The notes under the pieces: model-generated | Told to the model about the DNA's origin: nothing | Databases searched by the model: none | The model's input: the letters and a program-made list of their open reading frames with translations, nothing else | Made by a program: the position numbers and the translations under genes | In this document: one piece after another, positions 1 through 8,927 of the stretch | Layout: each line of letters begins with the position of its first letter | Numbering within the stretch: position 1 is the stretch's first letter | Assembly (NCBI GenBank): GCA_016234495.1 | Contig: JACRBI010000038.1 | Coordinates: 62,001 to 126,000, forward strand | Reading direction: 5' to 3' | DNA: 64,000 bases | From: Chloroflexota bacterium | GTDB lineage: Bacteria; Chloroflexota; Anaerolineae; Anaerolineales; Villigracilaceae

Positions 1-869
1 GCGTAGATCATTTTTGCCAGCCAGTACAATGCCGCGTCGGGGTCTGACCCGCGCACGGATTTGATGAAGGCGCTGATCGTATCGTAGTGCGCGTCGCCGT
101 CTTTATCGTACAGCACGGCCCGTCGTTGAATGGATTCCTGAGCCACATCCAGCGTGATGTGAATGACGCCATCAATGTCGGGAGACGTTGACTCCACGGC
201 GAGTTCGATTGCGTTGAGGGCGTTGCGTGCGTCGCCTGAGGAAACTTCAATTAAATGGGAGCGGGCATCCAGGTCAAGGATGATGCGTTTATTTCCGTAG
301 CCGCGCTCCTGGTCGGTGAGCGCGCGGTCAATCAGAATCCCAGTCTCGGTTTGATTCAGATTGCGAAGTTGAAAAACGCGCGAGCGGGAGATGAGCGCCT
401 TGATGACTTCAAAGTATGGATTCTCCGTCGTCGCGCCGATCAGGGTGAAGGTCCCGTTTTCGACGTGGGGGAGGAGCGCGTCCTGCTGGGCTTTGTTCCA
501 GCGATGGACTTCATCCACGAAAAGAATCGTGCGGATGTTGTGCAGGCGCCTGCGTTCCAGTGACTCGTCAATGACGACACGCAAATCTGCTTTGCCAGCG
601 AGGATGGCGGAAATGGTGGTGAAGTGACTCCTGGTGGTGTTGGCGATGACCTGTGCGAGCGTGGTCTTGCCAGTGCCGGGCGGCCCCCAAAGAATGATGG
701 ACGAAAAAAGTTTGTCGGCCTCGATGGCGCGCCGCAGAAGTTTGCCTTCGCCGACAATATGCTCCTGCCCGATGTATTCATCCAGGGTGCGCGGACGCAT
801 CCGCGCGGCAAGCGGCGCTTCGCTTTTCAGTCGCTCGTGCATGGCGTGGTCGAAGAGGTCTTGAGACAT
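1..869 (-). CDS. rarA: Replication-associated recombination protein A (AAA+ ATPase), partial
   Basis: This is the N-terminal part of a RarA/MgsA-family AAA+ ATPase, which acts at stalled replication forks; about 289 codons are present and the C-terminus lies off the left edge. The start ATG is at 869 (MSQDLFDHAM). A Walker A motif GPPGTGKTT falls at residues 62-70. A Walker B stretch LFVDEVHRWNKAQQDALLP and sensor-1 region IGATTENP follow in the order typical of RarA, and the EVHRWNKAQQDALLP wording separates it from RuvB and clamp-loader subunits. The family is about 430-450 residues long, so roughly a third is missing. A terminator at 892-920 lies just upstream and belongs to the preceding gene. 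Confidence 0.93.
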   Translation of the reverse strand, partial: MSQDLFDHAMHERLKSEAPLAARMRPRTLDEYIGQEHIVGEGKLLRRAIEADKLFSSIILWGPPGTGKTTLAQVIANTTRSHFTTISAILAGKADLRVVIDESLERRRLHNIRTILFVDEVHRWNKAQQDALLPHVENGTFTLIGATTENPYFEVIKALISRSRVFQLRNLNQTETGILIDRALTDQERGYGNKRIILDLDARSHLIEVSSGDARNALNAIELAVESTSPDIDGVIHITLDVAQESIQRRAVLYDKDGDAHYDTISAFIKSVRGSDPDAALYWLAKMIY

Positions 870-891
870 GCTGTGATTATAACAACGAAGA

Positions 892-920
892 GACCCTAAA
901 GGTTTTAATCCTTTAGGGTC
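892..920 (-). terminator. Rho-independent-type hairpin after the 945-1853 gene
   Basis: The 11-bp inverted repeat GACCCTAAAGG / CCTTTAGGGTC with a 7-base loop lies between the end of the minus-strand membrane protein gene and the start of rarA. The same stem core (CCCTAAAGG) is used in the terminator at 56694-56729. Confidence 0.6.
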
Positions 921-944
921 TGAGGTGTGAAATAAAGCAGCCTG

Positions 945-1853
945 TTACGTTTTCTTTGTTTCCTTAGTTTCCTTCTTCAAGCCGAGCATTCTATTTAGTA
1001 CATCGAACCAAAACGGTGCGCCGAGGGAGGCGGCTGACCCGGTGAGGAAAATACCGAGAACTTTGAGCCCGATGCCGGTTGCATCCTGCGGGGTGGTTTT
1101 TTCATCCCAGCCGACGGGCAGGGACAATTCATTCAGCTTTTCTTGAATGCTGCCAACGCTGAAACTTTCTTCCGGGTTGATGTTGCCTGCCTGCGCGACA
1201 ATCGCCTGACGCAAGGTGGGGTCGCGCCAAAGTTGATTGACAATGGCAATGGAGTCAACATTGAAGAACAGCGCAATGACAAACCCAATGGTCAATGCGA
1301 TCGTGGATGCATATTTTCGGTAGAGAATTGTCGCCTGCACCATGGTGGTATCGAACCAGGCTTCGACGTTCCCGCGGTATTCGGCAAGCTTATCTTCCAC
1401 TTTTGCGGTTTCCTCATCCAATTTTGGGGTAAGGTATTTCAGGGTGCGCGCAAAGACTTTGTTTTTATTATCAATATATTTAAAGCTTTCCTGCATGCTG
1501 AGATTCATGGCTGACAGGCTCATCGTTCCGGCCGGGATGTCGTTGGCGGCCTTGCCCGCGTTCAGGAAAATGTCAACTGCGGCTTTTGCGAAAATGGGAT
1601 TTGGAATATTGGTCGGATTCCGCTTTCTGCCCCAGATCGTTTTTGTCGCCAGGGATTCGATCAGCGGATGTTTGTAGAATTGTTCCACCATGGTTCGGTC
1701 TTTGAACATTTCCTGAAGCCGCTGTTCAAGAAATGTTGCGCGCCAGTTCAGCATTTCCATGATCACTTCCTGTATCTGACTGGTTGCCATGCTGATGATG
1801 AGCCAGGTCACTACCAGACCGATGGCGATTTCGAGAAGGGCGTCAAGCTGCAT
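945..1853 (-). CDS. Hypothetical membrane protein, 302 aa
   Basis: No family is recognised. The protein has an N-terminal membrane segment (about residues 8-25, IAIGLVVTWLIISMA). A charged region of about 130 residues follows with heptad-like stretches (LEQRLQEMFKD; KLDEETAKVEDKLAEY). A second membrane segment lies near residues 166-185 (TIALTIGFVIALFF) and a third hydrophobic stretch near 268-285. The tail is very lysine- and threonine-rich. The layout suggests an inner-membrane protein with a soluble domain between the first two segments. It stands alone between the EamA exporter and rarA, with a terminator after it. Confidence 0.7.
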   Translation of the reverse strand: MQLDALLEIAIGLVVTWLIISMATSQIQEVIMEMLNWRATFLEQRLQEMFKDRTMVEQFYKHPLIESLATKTIWGRKRNPTNIPNPIFAKAAVDIFLNAGKAANDIPAGTMSLSAMNLSMQESFKYIDNKNKVFARTLKYLTPKLDEETAKVEDKLAEYRGNVEAWFDTTMVQATILYRKYASTIALTIGFVIALFFNVDSIAIVNQLWRDPTLRQAIVAQAGNINPEESFSVGSIQEKLNELSLPVGWDEKTTPQDATGIGLKVLGIFLTGSAASLGAPFWFDVLNRMLGLKKETKETKKT

Positions 1854-1919
1854 GTTGGTCTCCTTGTGCTTGTGATGTGGAATGTTGCAATATCAGTATA
1901 TAGGCGTGGAAGAGAAATT

Positions 1920-2810
1920 TCAAGCGTTTGGAATTTCCTGCTCTGCGTGCAAATGTGATTGATTGACGATGTATATTCCAGCCAGCGCCACCGCTCCGCC
2001 GACCCATTGCACAGGATTGGGAATTTCACCGAGCATTGGGATGGCAAGCAGCGCGGTCAGAATGGGCTGTCCGATCAGCGTGGGCGAGACAACCGAGGCG
2101 GGCAAATGTCCGAGTGCGTAGGATATGGCGAGATAGCCGACCATTTGAGAAACGATGGCTGTCACAAAAAAGATGACCCACGTTTGAGCGGGATAGCCGC
2201 TGAATGAATTTCCCAAAACAAGATTCATGAAGAACATGGCGATCGTGGCGCTCACGCCGACCAGCCAGGTGTAGCGCAGCGGGTCTATGTGCTTTCGTCC
2301 GCGCTGGGTGGTGAGCTGGTAGGATGCGTAAAAGATGGCGGCGGTGCTTGCCATCAGGTCGCCCAGGCTGAGGGTGGGGTGGCTCAGATAGTCACTGCCC
2401 ATGACGAGGACTGCGCCTGCAAGGGCAAGAATGAGTCCGACCCAAAAAAATCCGCGCAGTTTTTCTTTTAAGAAAAAGAGCGCGAACAACGCCACCCATA
2501 ATGGTGACGTATTTCCAAGCAGGGTTGCATTTGCGGCGGTTGTAAATTTCAGCGAGGAATTCCAAAAGCCGAAGTCGAACGCGGTGAAAATTCCAGCCAG
2601 CATCGGAAAGACCAGATATTTTTTGTCGATCGGTTCAAGTTTATTTTGCTGGCGGATAAAAATTGGGGTGAGAAATATCGTGGAAATGAGCAGGCGGTAA
2701 AAACCGGTCATGGGTCCTGGGGCTTCTGCCCAGCGCACGAACATGGCCGAAAGGCTGAGCGCGCTGATCCCGGTCGCAAGCGCGATGTATGGAAAATATT
2801 TATTTTGCAT
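1920..2810 (-). CDS. EamA/DMT-family transporter
   Basis: This 296-residue, very hydrophobic protein shows the internal duplication of the EamA (drug/metabolite transporter) family, with about ten membrane segments in two halves. The first half starts YIALATGISALSLSAMFVRW. The second half has the usual GDLMASTAAIFYASYQL start and ends with LGEIPNPVQWVGGAVALAGI, the characteristic last two helices. The family exports small metabolites such as amino acids; the substrate cannot be read from sequence. Length is normal. A second, different EamA transporter lies at 61045-61935. Confidence 0.9.
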   Translation of the reverse strand: MQNKYFPYIALATGISALSLSAMFVRWAEAPGPMTGFYRLLISTIFLTPIFIRQQNKLEPIDKKYLVFPMLAGIFTAFDFGFWNSSLKFTTAANATLLGNTSPLWVALFALFFLKEKLRGFFWVGLILALAGAVLVMGSDYLSHPTLSLGDLMASTAAIFYASYQLTTQRGRKHIDPLRYTWLVGVSATIAMFFMNLVLGNSFSGYPAQTWVIFFVTAIVSQMVGYLAISYALGHLPASVVSPTLIGQPILTALLAIPMLGEIPNPVQWVGGAVALAGIYIVNQSHLHAEQEIPNA

Positions 2811-2834
2811 GATGGGATTGTACCAGCGGCGTGA

Positions 2835-3581
2835 TCAGCGGCGGGCGAGGTTGATCCTTTCAAGGGTCGGCAAAAGTTCATTGAGGCCGGCCATGCCAAA
2901 GTCCGGTTTGATGCGCTGCTCTTCATCCGCTGTGAATTGAGCGCGGCGCGTGAGCCAGATCGTCTGCATGTTCAAACTTTGAGCGCCGAAAATATCAGCC
3001 GTCAAACTGTCGCCGACCATCACTGCATCTTCGGGGTCGATGCTCCATTGCGCGAGCGCGATCTCAAACGCGCGCGGATGCGGCTTGCGGTAATAGCACG
3101 ACGCGGAAGTTAAAACAAAATCAAAATATGAGTGGATGCCAAAACCTTCGATCAACTCCTGCACATCTTTATCGTCGCCCGCGTTTGAATAAATCCCAAG
3201 TTGATAATCATGATTTTTTAGTTTTTGGATGGTATCCAGCGAATCATCTTCAAGCATCCAATTTTTTTGGGTGATGGAGTACATCGCATCCAGCGCCGAC
3301 CTGAGAACTGATTCCGCGACTTCGGCATATCCCAACTCTTTGAGCAGTTCGCGCAGCACGAAGTGATAGGTGGTTTCCTGAAAGTCCTGATCGCGTTGAT
3401 TGTAGTATTGATGCAGGCGCGTACGGAAGGTATGGCTGTCGAGTTCAATATCGAACTGCCGCAATTTTTCAGTGAGTGCCTGGTCAGCCTTTTCAAGGAT
3501 GGGCGCCCAATCTCCGCGCGAGTGCATGAGCGTGCCGCCGAGATCGAAGAGGATGTGTTGAATGGGAGAAGCGTTCATCAT
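2835..3581 (-). CDS. HAD-superfamily hydrolase
   Basis: The 248-residue protein has the HAD fold motifs in order: motif I FDLGGTLMHS near the N-terminus, motif II in YSNAG, the motif III lysine in YYRKPHPRAFEIAL, and motif IV in VMVGDSLTADIFGAQ. Motif I reads D-L-G instead of D-x-D. The nucleophile Asp is present but the usual acid/base Asp two residues later is Gly. Such variants occur in subfamily I HADs, and the change may alter or lower phosphatase activity. The cap is helical (subfamily I). It lies downstream of the CoA-transferase cluster on the same strand, 52 bp from the next gene. The substrate is unknown. Confidence 0.85.
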   Translation of the reverse strand: MMNASPIQHILFDLGGTLMHSRGDWAPILEKADQALTEKLRQFDIELDSHTFRTRLHQYYNQRDQDFQETTYHFVLRELLKELGYAEVAESVLRSALDAMYSITQKNWMLEDDSLDTIQKLKNHDYQLGIYSNAGDDKDVQELIEGFGIHSYFDFVLTSASCYYRKPHPRAFEIALAQWSIDPEDAVMVGDSLTADIFGAQSLNMQTIWLTRRAQFTADEEQRIKPDFGMAGLNELLPTLERINLARR

Positions 3582-3633
3582 GGCTTGGTATACCCTGATG
3601 AACGCTTCTCGTAAAGGGGAAGTTTGTGGGAGG

Positions 3634-4410
3634 TTATCCCGCCGATTTGAGGTAGATGCCGGTTGGGTCGAGTTCTTCGCGCAGGATTCTCAATTCCTTT
3701 TTCGTGACAGGTTCGGTCACGCGCACATGCTCCGCTGTTTTCAAATCCCAGCCTGTGTTGGCTTTTGCATCGTCGACGGTTTTGCCGGGATGCAATGCGG
3801 TCAGGATCATTTCGCCGTTTTCGTCAGGCTCGAGCATTCCAATATCCGTCACCACGCCGACCATGCCGCCGCCGCGCAGGCCTGCTTCTTCGCGCGCGCC
3901 TTTGCCGCTGATGAATCCAGCCGAGGTCATGAACTCCACTTTTTCAGGGAAGCGCCGCTTTTGATGCGGAGTCATGATGTAACAGCGATTGGCCCACGCG
4001 GCGATCTCCTGCGAGCCGCCCGAGCCGGGCAGGCGCACTTTGGGGCGGTCGTACGCGCCGATCACAGTCGCGTTGATGTTGCCGTGTTTGTCAATTTGCG
4101 CGCCGCCCATGAAGCCCACATCCACGTTGCCGCGCTGGAGGTAGTTTGCAAAAATATCGTACATGCTCACCACCGAAAGCGACCCGCTGACGAGGGTTGG
4201 GTCGCCGATGGAAAGCGGCAGGCGTTCAGGCTCTGCGCCGATCACGCCGGCTTCGTAGATCATTACGAGGTTGGGAGCGTGAGTCCGCTTGGCGAGGTTG
4301 CAGGCCAGGTTGGGTTGTCCCACGCCGACAAACACAACGTCACCGTCTTTGAGCAAACGCGCGGCGTTGACGATCATCAATTCAGCGGATGAATATTTAA
4401 TTTCGGTCAT
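3634..4410 (-). CDS. CoA transferase subunit B (glutaconate/3-oxoacid CoA-transferase type)
   Basis: This is the small subunit of a two-subunit family I CoA transferase, which moves CoA between carboxylic acids through a glutamyl-CoA thioester. The candidate catalytic Glu is in MIYEAGVIGAEP (about residue 54). The glycine-rich segments GFMGGAQIDKHGNINATVIG and LPGSGGSQEIAAWA match the subunit B family. Length (258 aa) is normal. Its partner subunit A is at 5876-6778, but an alpha/beta hydrolase and a GxxExxY gene lie between them. Usually A and B genes are adjacent. The acyl substrate cannot be told from sequence. Confidence 0.88.
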   Translation of the reverse strand: MTEIKYSSAELMIVNAARLLKDGDVVFVGVGQPNLACNLAKRTHAPNLVMIYEAGVIGAEPERLPLSIGDPTLVSGSLSVVSMYDIFANYLQRGNVDVGFMGGAQIDKHGNINATVIGAYDRPKVRLPGSGGSQEIAAWANRCYIMTPHQKRRFPEKVEFMTSAGFISGKGAREEAGLRGGGMVGVVTDIGMLEPDENGEMILTALHPGKTVDDAKANTGWDLKTAEHVRVTEPVTKKELRILREELDPTGIYLKSAG

Positions 4411-4459
4411 AATTTCTCCTGTGAAGAAAGTTCAATTCATGTTGACGATGGTCTACGGT

Positions 4460-5311
4460 CTATCGTCTATGGTCAATGTCGGATACGAAATCGCTGATGA
4501 TGGCAGCCACTTCCCGCGGACGTTCCAACGGCAGGAGGTGAGTGGATTTTTCAAGCGTTTCAATTTGAATTTTTGGATTTTTCTTTTTAACTAAATTTGC
4601 ATTCTTCTCGAGGAATGTATCTGTCTCGGCGCCGCGGATGATGAGCGTGGGCACTTTAAGGTTGGGAAGTTCACGCCATAAATCAAAGTCACGCAGGCCG
4701 GTCAGGTAGATGTGTGATTCCCATTCGGGGGAATAGATCAATTCGTAGCCGCCATCGGGTTTGGCTTTGGTGATGCCTTCGATGTAAATCTTTAAATTTT
4801 CATCGCTCATATATTTGAAAATATTGCGATTACGGTAGCCGCGAAAGACGCTATCGAGATCATCGAATGTTCGGCGGCGGCGGCGCGCGCTTGCGATCAG
4901 CGGGTGCAGTTTTTCTCCCAGACCAAGGGCGCGGACGAGATTCCATCCCAGCAAAAATGATGGCATGAACAGCACTGGATCGAGCAGGATCAATGCGCGA
5001 AATTTTGACGGGTCGCGCAGTGCGGTGCGCAGGGTGACGATCCCTCCGATGGAATGACCCACTCCAATGACAGGACCAAGTCCGCCCGTAGTGAGGAAGC
5101 GTTGCAAGTCATCAGAAAGAGGGTGCCAATCGTTGAGGTCTTCAATTTTCGCATCAGGCCATAGCGGACGAAGTTTCATCCCGAAGACATGGTGATGCGT
5201 TTTTAGAATTTCGAGCAGCGGCCGGTAACATTCTGGTGGGTAGCCATTGGCGTGTAAAAAATGTAACGGCACGCCTTCACCGCCATAATCGAAGTGTGGA
5301 ATAGTTTTCAT
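4460..5311 (-). CDS. Alpha/beta hydrolase
   Basis: The 283-residue protein has an alpha/beta-hydrolase fold. An oxyanion-hole segment LHANGYPPECYRP lies near the N-terminus and the nucleophile elbow GHSIGG near residue 100. An acidic stretch after beta-7 (LIIRGAETDTFL) and a late His in KSTHLLPLERP complete the Ser-Asp-His set. It lies between the two CoA-transferase subunit genes on the same strand. Context would allow a thioesterase or ester hydrolase feeding that CoA transferase, but this is inference only. Confidence 0.85.
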   Translation of the reverse strand: MKTIPHFDYGGEGVPLHFLHANGYPPECYRPLLEILKTHHHVFGMKLRPLWPDAKIEDLNDWHPLSDDLQRFLTTGGLGPVIGVGHSIGGIVTLRTALRDPSKFRALILLDPVLFMPSFLLGWNLVRALGLGEKLHPLIASARRRRRTFDDLDSVFRGYRNRNIFKYMSDENLKIYIEGITKAKPDGGYELIYSPEWESHIYLTGLRDFDLWRELPNLKVPTLIIRGAETDTFLEKNANLVKKKNPKIQIETLEKSTHLLPLERPREVAAIISDFVSDIDHRR

Positions 5312-5324
5312 CCGCTAATCCACA

Positions 5325-5762
5325 CTAATCTTCACTAATCTTTTTTAATTCGTTTATTTGACGGTACTTCCGGGGGTGTTTGTCTTGAGTCAATACCATG
5401 CGTTTCCATTCCAGATCTTTATGCGCGCCAAAATTGATCAATACGCCGACAGGAAAACCCGTGGCTTTCAGGTAATTGAGTATTTGCGATTCCTCGCGCG
5501 AGGTCAATTGATCTATTGCCTTGATTTCAACAAGGATTTTTTTATAGCAGATTAAATCAGCTTCGTAAAACTTTTTGAGAGCTGCGCCTTTATACTGGAT
5601 GTACAGCCTTTGTTCCGGCAGTGCTGGGATTTTTCTCGCCAGAGTTTCAATTTCCATTGCTTCTTGATATACCGCTTCAAGAAAACCTGGGCCGAGATTA
5701 TTGTAAACATCCATGGCTGCACCGATGATTGCGTACACTTCATCCTTATAAATCAATTCCAT
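5325..5762 (-). CDS. GxxExxY protein (PD-(D/E)XK-like)
   Basis: The 145-residue protein carries the family motif GPGFLEAVYQEAM (G-x-x-E-x-x-Y) and the nuclease-like core FYEADLICYKKILVEIKA, where Asp and the E-x-K lysine could form a PD-(D/E)XK site. The end LLxxGxxxGxLxNFG is seen as YLKATGFPVGVLINFG. This family is widespread, its function is not established, and it often appears as a lone cassette between unrelated genes. Here it lies 14 bp upstream of the hydrolase and splits the CoA-transferase operon. Confidence 0.9.
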   Translation of the reverse strand: MELIYKDEVYAIIGAAMDVYNNLGPGFLEAVYQEAMEIETLARKIPALPEQRLYIQYKGAALKKFYEADLICYKKILVEIKAIDQLTSREESQILNYLKATGFPVGVLINFGAHKDLEWKRMVLTQDKHPRKYRQINELKKISED

Positions 5763-5829
5763 CCTTACCTCTTTTTCGCGAATTACACAGATCTTGATGA
5801 AGGCTTAAAAATTCGCGCAGATTTGTGGA

Positions 5830-5873
5830 GACACCTGCACTGCAACGTACGCAGTACGGTGCAAGTGTTAGCG
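5830..5873. repeat. Dispersed repeat copy (reverse orientation)
   Basis: Read on the minus strand this stretch runs AACACTTGCACCG, then a GCG/GTGCAG segment, then GCAGGT, followed by GCGCGAATT. A diverged copy in the same order lies at about 60886-60960. It fills part of the 113-bp gap between the GxxExxY gene and CoA-transferase subunit A. Confidence 0.5.
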
Positions 5874-5875
5874 GA

Positions 5876-6778
5876 CTAGTATTTTCCGTAATTGATCTTC
5901 TCGCTGTACTTTGCTTTCACCTTCAAACGCTTGTGCGTCTTTGCGCCGAGTTTTTCCCAATACTGGTTTCTATCTTTCACGCCGTACACCCATTCATCAA
6001 GATATGCCTTGACTGACTCCGGCGACTCGCTGATTTTGTCCCACGCGAGATAAAACTCATTGTCGCGGTCGTAATAGCCCTGCGAGTAGGATGGGTGACT
6101 CGCGAATGGGACATGACAGACTGCGTCCACGATATTGGCGGGAATCATCGTGCGGTTCGGGTCGGACCTGATGACTGATTCGTCCACGATCTCTTCGGCG
6201 GTGAGGATGACTTTTTGCGCGGCAAACGCGGCTTCCTTTTGCTCGCCGATGATGCCCCATAAATGCGCGTTGCCGTTTTTGTCCGCGCGCTGCACGTGGA
6301 CAATCGCCACATCTGGTTTCAACGCCGGCACGACGATCACATCCTTGCCGCCGTACGGGTCAGGGATGCGTTTGATGAGCGGATTCGCCTGTTCGAGGCT
6401 TGTCGCGCCAGTTTGATTCATCGGCAGAAAAGGCAGACCCGATGCGCCAGCCTGCAAACGAGTGATCATGCCGAAGTGTGAATACTCCTCCCATTCCAGT
6501 TCGCCTTTTTCGATGGCGGAACGCACGATGCGCAGTGACCCAACTCCGGGATTCCCCATGTACGAAAAGATGACTTTCTTCGCACAACCCGCCGCCACCA
6601 TCTGGTCGTAGATCAAATCTGGTGTGGCGCGCGCGAGGGTGAGGTTCTTCCTGCCCTGACGAATGATCTCGTGCCCCGCCGCGAACGGGATGAGATGCGT
6701 GAACCCTGCGGCGTAGACAATATCGCCATCGTTCACAAATTCTGCAATTGCTTTTTTGAGTGAAATGAGTTTGGACAT
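5876..6778 (-). CDS. CoA transferase subunit A
   Basis: This 300-residue large subunit partners the protein at 3634-4410. Family features include the N-terminal VNDGDIVYAAGFTHLIPFAA, the segment GCAKKVIFSYMGNPGVGSL and the domain-end block VAIVHVQRADKNGNAHLWG. The start is placed at 6778 (MSKLISLKKAI) because a longer frame to 6865 would overlap the upstream gene with a lysine-rich low-complexity stretch, and a purine-rich site (AGAAGAAA) lies just before 6778. It abuts the stop codon of the small membrane protein gene upstream, so the two are probably cotranscribed. The family includes glutaconate, acetate and 3-oxoacid CoA transferases; the substrate is open. Confidence 0.88.
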   Translation of the reverse strand: MSKLISLKKAIAEFVNDGDIVYAAGFTHLIPFAAGHEIIRQGRKNLTLARATPDLIYDQMVAAGCAKKVIFSYMGNPGVGSLRIVRSAIEKGELEWEEYSHFGMITRLQAGASGLPFLPMNQTGATSLEQANPLIKRIPDPYGGKDVIVVPALKPDVAIVHVQRADKNGNAHLWGIIGEQKEAAFAAQKVILTAEEIVDESVIRSDPNRTMIPANIVDAVCHVPFASHPSYSQGYYDRDNEFYLAWDKISESPESVKAYLDEWVYGVKDRNQYWEKLGAKTHKRLKVKAKYSEKINYGKY

Positions 6779-6779
6779 G

Positions 6780-7064
6780 TTATTTCTTCTTTGCATCCTG
6801 TTTTGCTTTTGATTTTTCTTCTTTTTTCTTCTGCGCATCTTCGCGCGATTTTCTGATGATGGCAAACCGCCCGGCCGATGGCGGCGGAGCCTTTCCCCGC
6901 CGAAAATACCAGCCGATAAAAATCAGCAGCACCGATATGAACAGATAATCGAAATCCACCTTGTCAGCGAGGTCTGATGTGACGAAAAGCAGGAAACTCC
7001 CCGCTCCCATCACAAGAAAGAAAGTCCCCACCCGCACGATGAAAGGATCATCATTGTGTTCCAT
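6780..7064 (-). CDS. Small two-helix membrane protein
   Basis: The 94-residue protein has two membrane segments (FFLVMGAGSFLLFVTSD and FDYLFISVLLIFIGWYF) followed by a cytoplasmic tail that ends in a long lysine/glutamate-rich run. No family is recognised. The stop codon directly precedes the start region of CoA-transferase subunit A, so the genes are probably cotranscribed. Confidence 0.65.
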   Translation of the reverse strand: MEHNDDPFIVRVGTFFLVMGAGSFLLFVTSDLADKVDFDYLFISVLLIFIGWYFRRGKAPPPSAGRFAIIRKSREDAQKKKEEKSKAKQDAKKK

Positions 7065-7179
7065 GCGCTTATTTTACCTGCGGAAGGGAGAACTGAACAA
7101 GGAAACGTAAAAAAAGAGAACCTCTGCAGAAGCTCTCTCTTCTTTAACCTGTTAACTTTCCAACCTGCAAACCTGATGT

Positions 7180-8754
7180 CTACTTCACCAGTGTCCGAAT
7201 CTGCTCGTGCATGTACAGCGGAAGATAGTAATGCCCGCCGGCGTTCTTGCCGCTTGAACCGGAGCCTTTCCAGCCGCCGAAGGGTTGGAAGCCCGGCCAC
7301 GCGCCAGTCGTTGCGCCTTGCGGACGGTTCGCGTAGGTTACACCTGCTTCGATGTGGTCGAAGAACCAGTCGGTTTCTTCGGGTGAGCCATAGAAGCCGG
7401 CGGTCAGGCCGTAGTTGACGTCGTTGGCGATGCTCATCGCTTCATCGAGTGTGCTGAATTTGCCGATGGTGGTGATGGGCAGGAACATTTCATACTTCCA
7501 CAAGCGGTGACTGTACGGCAGGTCGGTGACGAAGGTGCTCTCGCAGAAGTAGCCCTTGTCGAACATGCCGCCGGTCTTCACATTGCCGCCGACGAGGAAC
7601 TTGCCGCCGCCCTGGTTAATCTCTTCGCAGAAGTTCTTGAAATCATTGTACGACGACTTGTTGATGACGGGGCCGTTGTAGGTGTTGCGGTCGGTCGGGT
7701 CGCCGATGACCAGTTTGGAGGCGGTCTCTTTCAAACGGCTGACCAATTCCTCGTAAACAGAATCAGCCACCAGCACGCGCGAAGCGGCGGAGCATTTCTG
7801 TCCCTGCAAACCAAATGCCGAGCGGACAATTCCGATCGTGGCGCGTTCCAAATCCGCATTCTCTGAAACGATGACGGGGTTCTTTCCGCCGAGTTCCAAA
7901 ATGATCGGGCGCACGTAATTGCGTTTACCGAAATCCTGGAACATCTTCATGCCGACGTCGAAGGAGCCGGTGAAAGTGAGACCGTCTATTTCGTGGCTAT
8001 CAACCAGCGCCTGCCCAAGCGTGGAGCCGGGGCCGGTCACGAAGTTCACCACGCCGTCGGGAATGCCGGCATCGCGGAAGCAATCCACCAGCAGACGCAC
8101 GATCCAGGCGGTGTCGGTGGCGGGCTTGATGACGAGCGTATTGCCGGTCACAAGCGCCGCGCCGGAAGGTCCGCCGGTCAATGCGTGCGGAAAGTTGAAC
8201 GGCGAAACGACAAGCCACACGCCGTACGGGCGCAGGATGGATACATTGCGGGCGTCATACCCAACGAGCGGGTCTTTGCCCATTTCAACCATGTAGCCTT
8301 CGTTCTTTTCCATTTGGTAGCAGGAGTAATAAATAAGGTCGGCGGTTTCCTGCACATCGCCCAATGACTCCATGCGGTTCTTGCCGACCTCCAATGCCAT
8401 TGCCGCGCCGAGGTCGAAGATTCTTTCTTCGATCAACGAAGCCGCCTTGCGCAGCAATTCCACGCGCTTCTGCCAGGGAGTGCGGCTCCACATCGGGAAT
8501 GCCGCTCGCGCCGCGGCCAGTGCCTGCTGCGCGTGCGCCGCATTTCCTTTTTGCATTTTCGCCAGCACCCAGTCCGTGTTGACGGGGGAGCGGTCGTCAA
8601 ATTTTTCATCGGCAAAAACCTCTTTGCCGTTGATGAACATGCCGTATTCCCTGCCCATATTTTGTTTGAGTTTTTCAACAGCCTTGTCGAATCCCGTGTG
8701 CAGTTCTTCGGGCGGATTGAACATGGTTGCGTAAGTCAGTTTAAAGTTTGTCAT
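7180..8754 (-). CDS. pruA: L-glutamate gamma-semialdehyde (1-pyrroline-5-carboxylate) dehydrogenase
   Basis: This 524-residue aldehyde dehydrogenase oxidises glutamate semialdehyde to glutamate with NAD+. Family motifs are present in order: GVWLVVSPFNFPHALTG, the cofactor block FTGSFDVGMKMFQDFG, the catalytic Glu in ILELGGKNPVIV and the catalytic Cys in LQGQKCSAASRVLV. The C-terminal block GATTGAWPGFQPFGGWKGSG is typical of the group 1 P5C dehydrogenases. The start at 8754 (MTNFKLTYATM) is preceded by a good AAGGAGA site; a longer frame to 8808 lacks one. No proline dehydrogenase is adjacent. The enzyme would complete the ornithine-to-glutamate route begun by the aminotransferase at 55486. 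Confidence 0.93.
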   Translation of the reverse strand: MTNFKLTYATMFNPPEELHTGFDKAVEKLKQNMGREYGMFINGKEVFADEKFDDRSPVNTDWVLAKMQKGNAAHAQQALAAARAAFPMWSRTPWQKRVELLRKAASLIEERIFDLGAAMALEVGKNRMESLGDVQETADLIYYSCYQMEKNEGYMVEMGKDPLVGYDARNVSILRPYGVWLVVSPFNFPHALTGGPSGAALVTGNTLVIKPATDTAWIVRLLVDCFRDAGIPDGVVNFVTGPGSTLGQALVDSHEIDGLTFTGSFDVGMKMFQDFGKRNYVRPIILELGGKNPVIVSENADLERATIGIVRSAFGLQGQKCSAASRVLVADSVYEELVSRLKETASKLVIGDPTDRNTYNGPVINKSSYNDFKNFCEEINQGGGKFLVGGNVKTGGMFDKGYFCESTFVTDLPYSHRLWKYEMFLPITTIGKFSTLDEAMSIANDVNYGLTAGFYGSPEETDWFFDHIEAGVTYANRPQGATTGAWPGFQPFGGWKGSGSSGKNAGGHYYLPLYMHEQIRTLVK

Positions 8755-8927
8755 ATAAGTCTCCTTGTCTGGTAGTCGTGTTGTCGTGTGGTCAATTCGT
8801 CGTGACATCTGACCATCTGGCTAAGCGACCAGATGACCATCTGACTAAAAGACTAACCGACAAATCTAGTATAGCGTAGGAGTAAGATAATTTCAATTGG
8901 ACTTGTCTTGTCTGAAAATAAGGAGAT

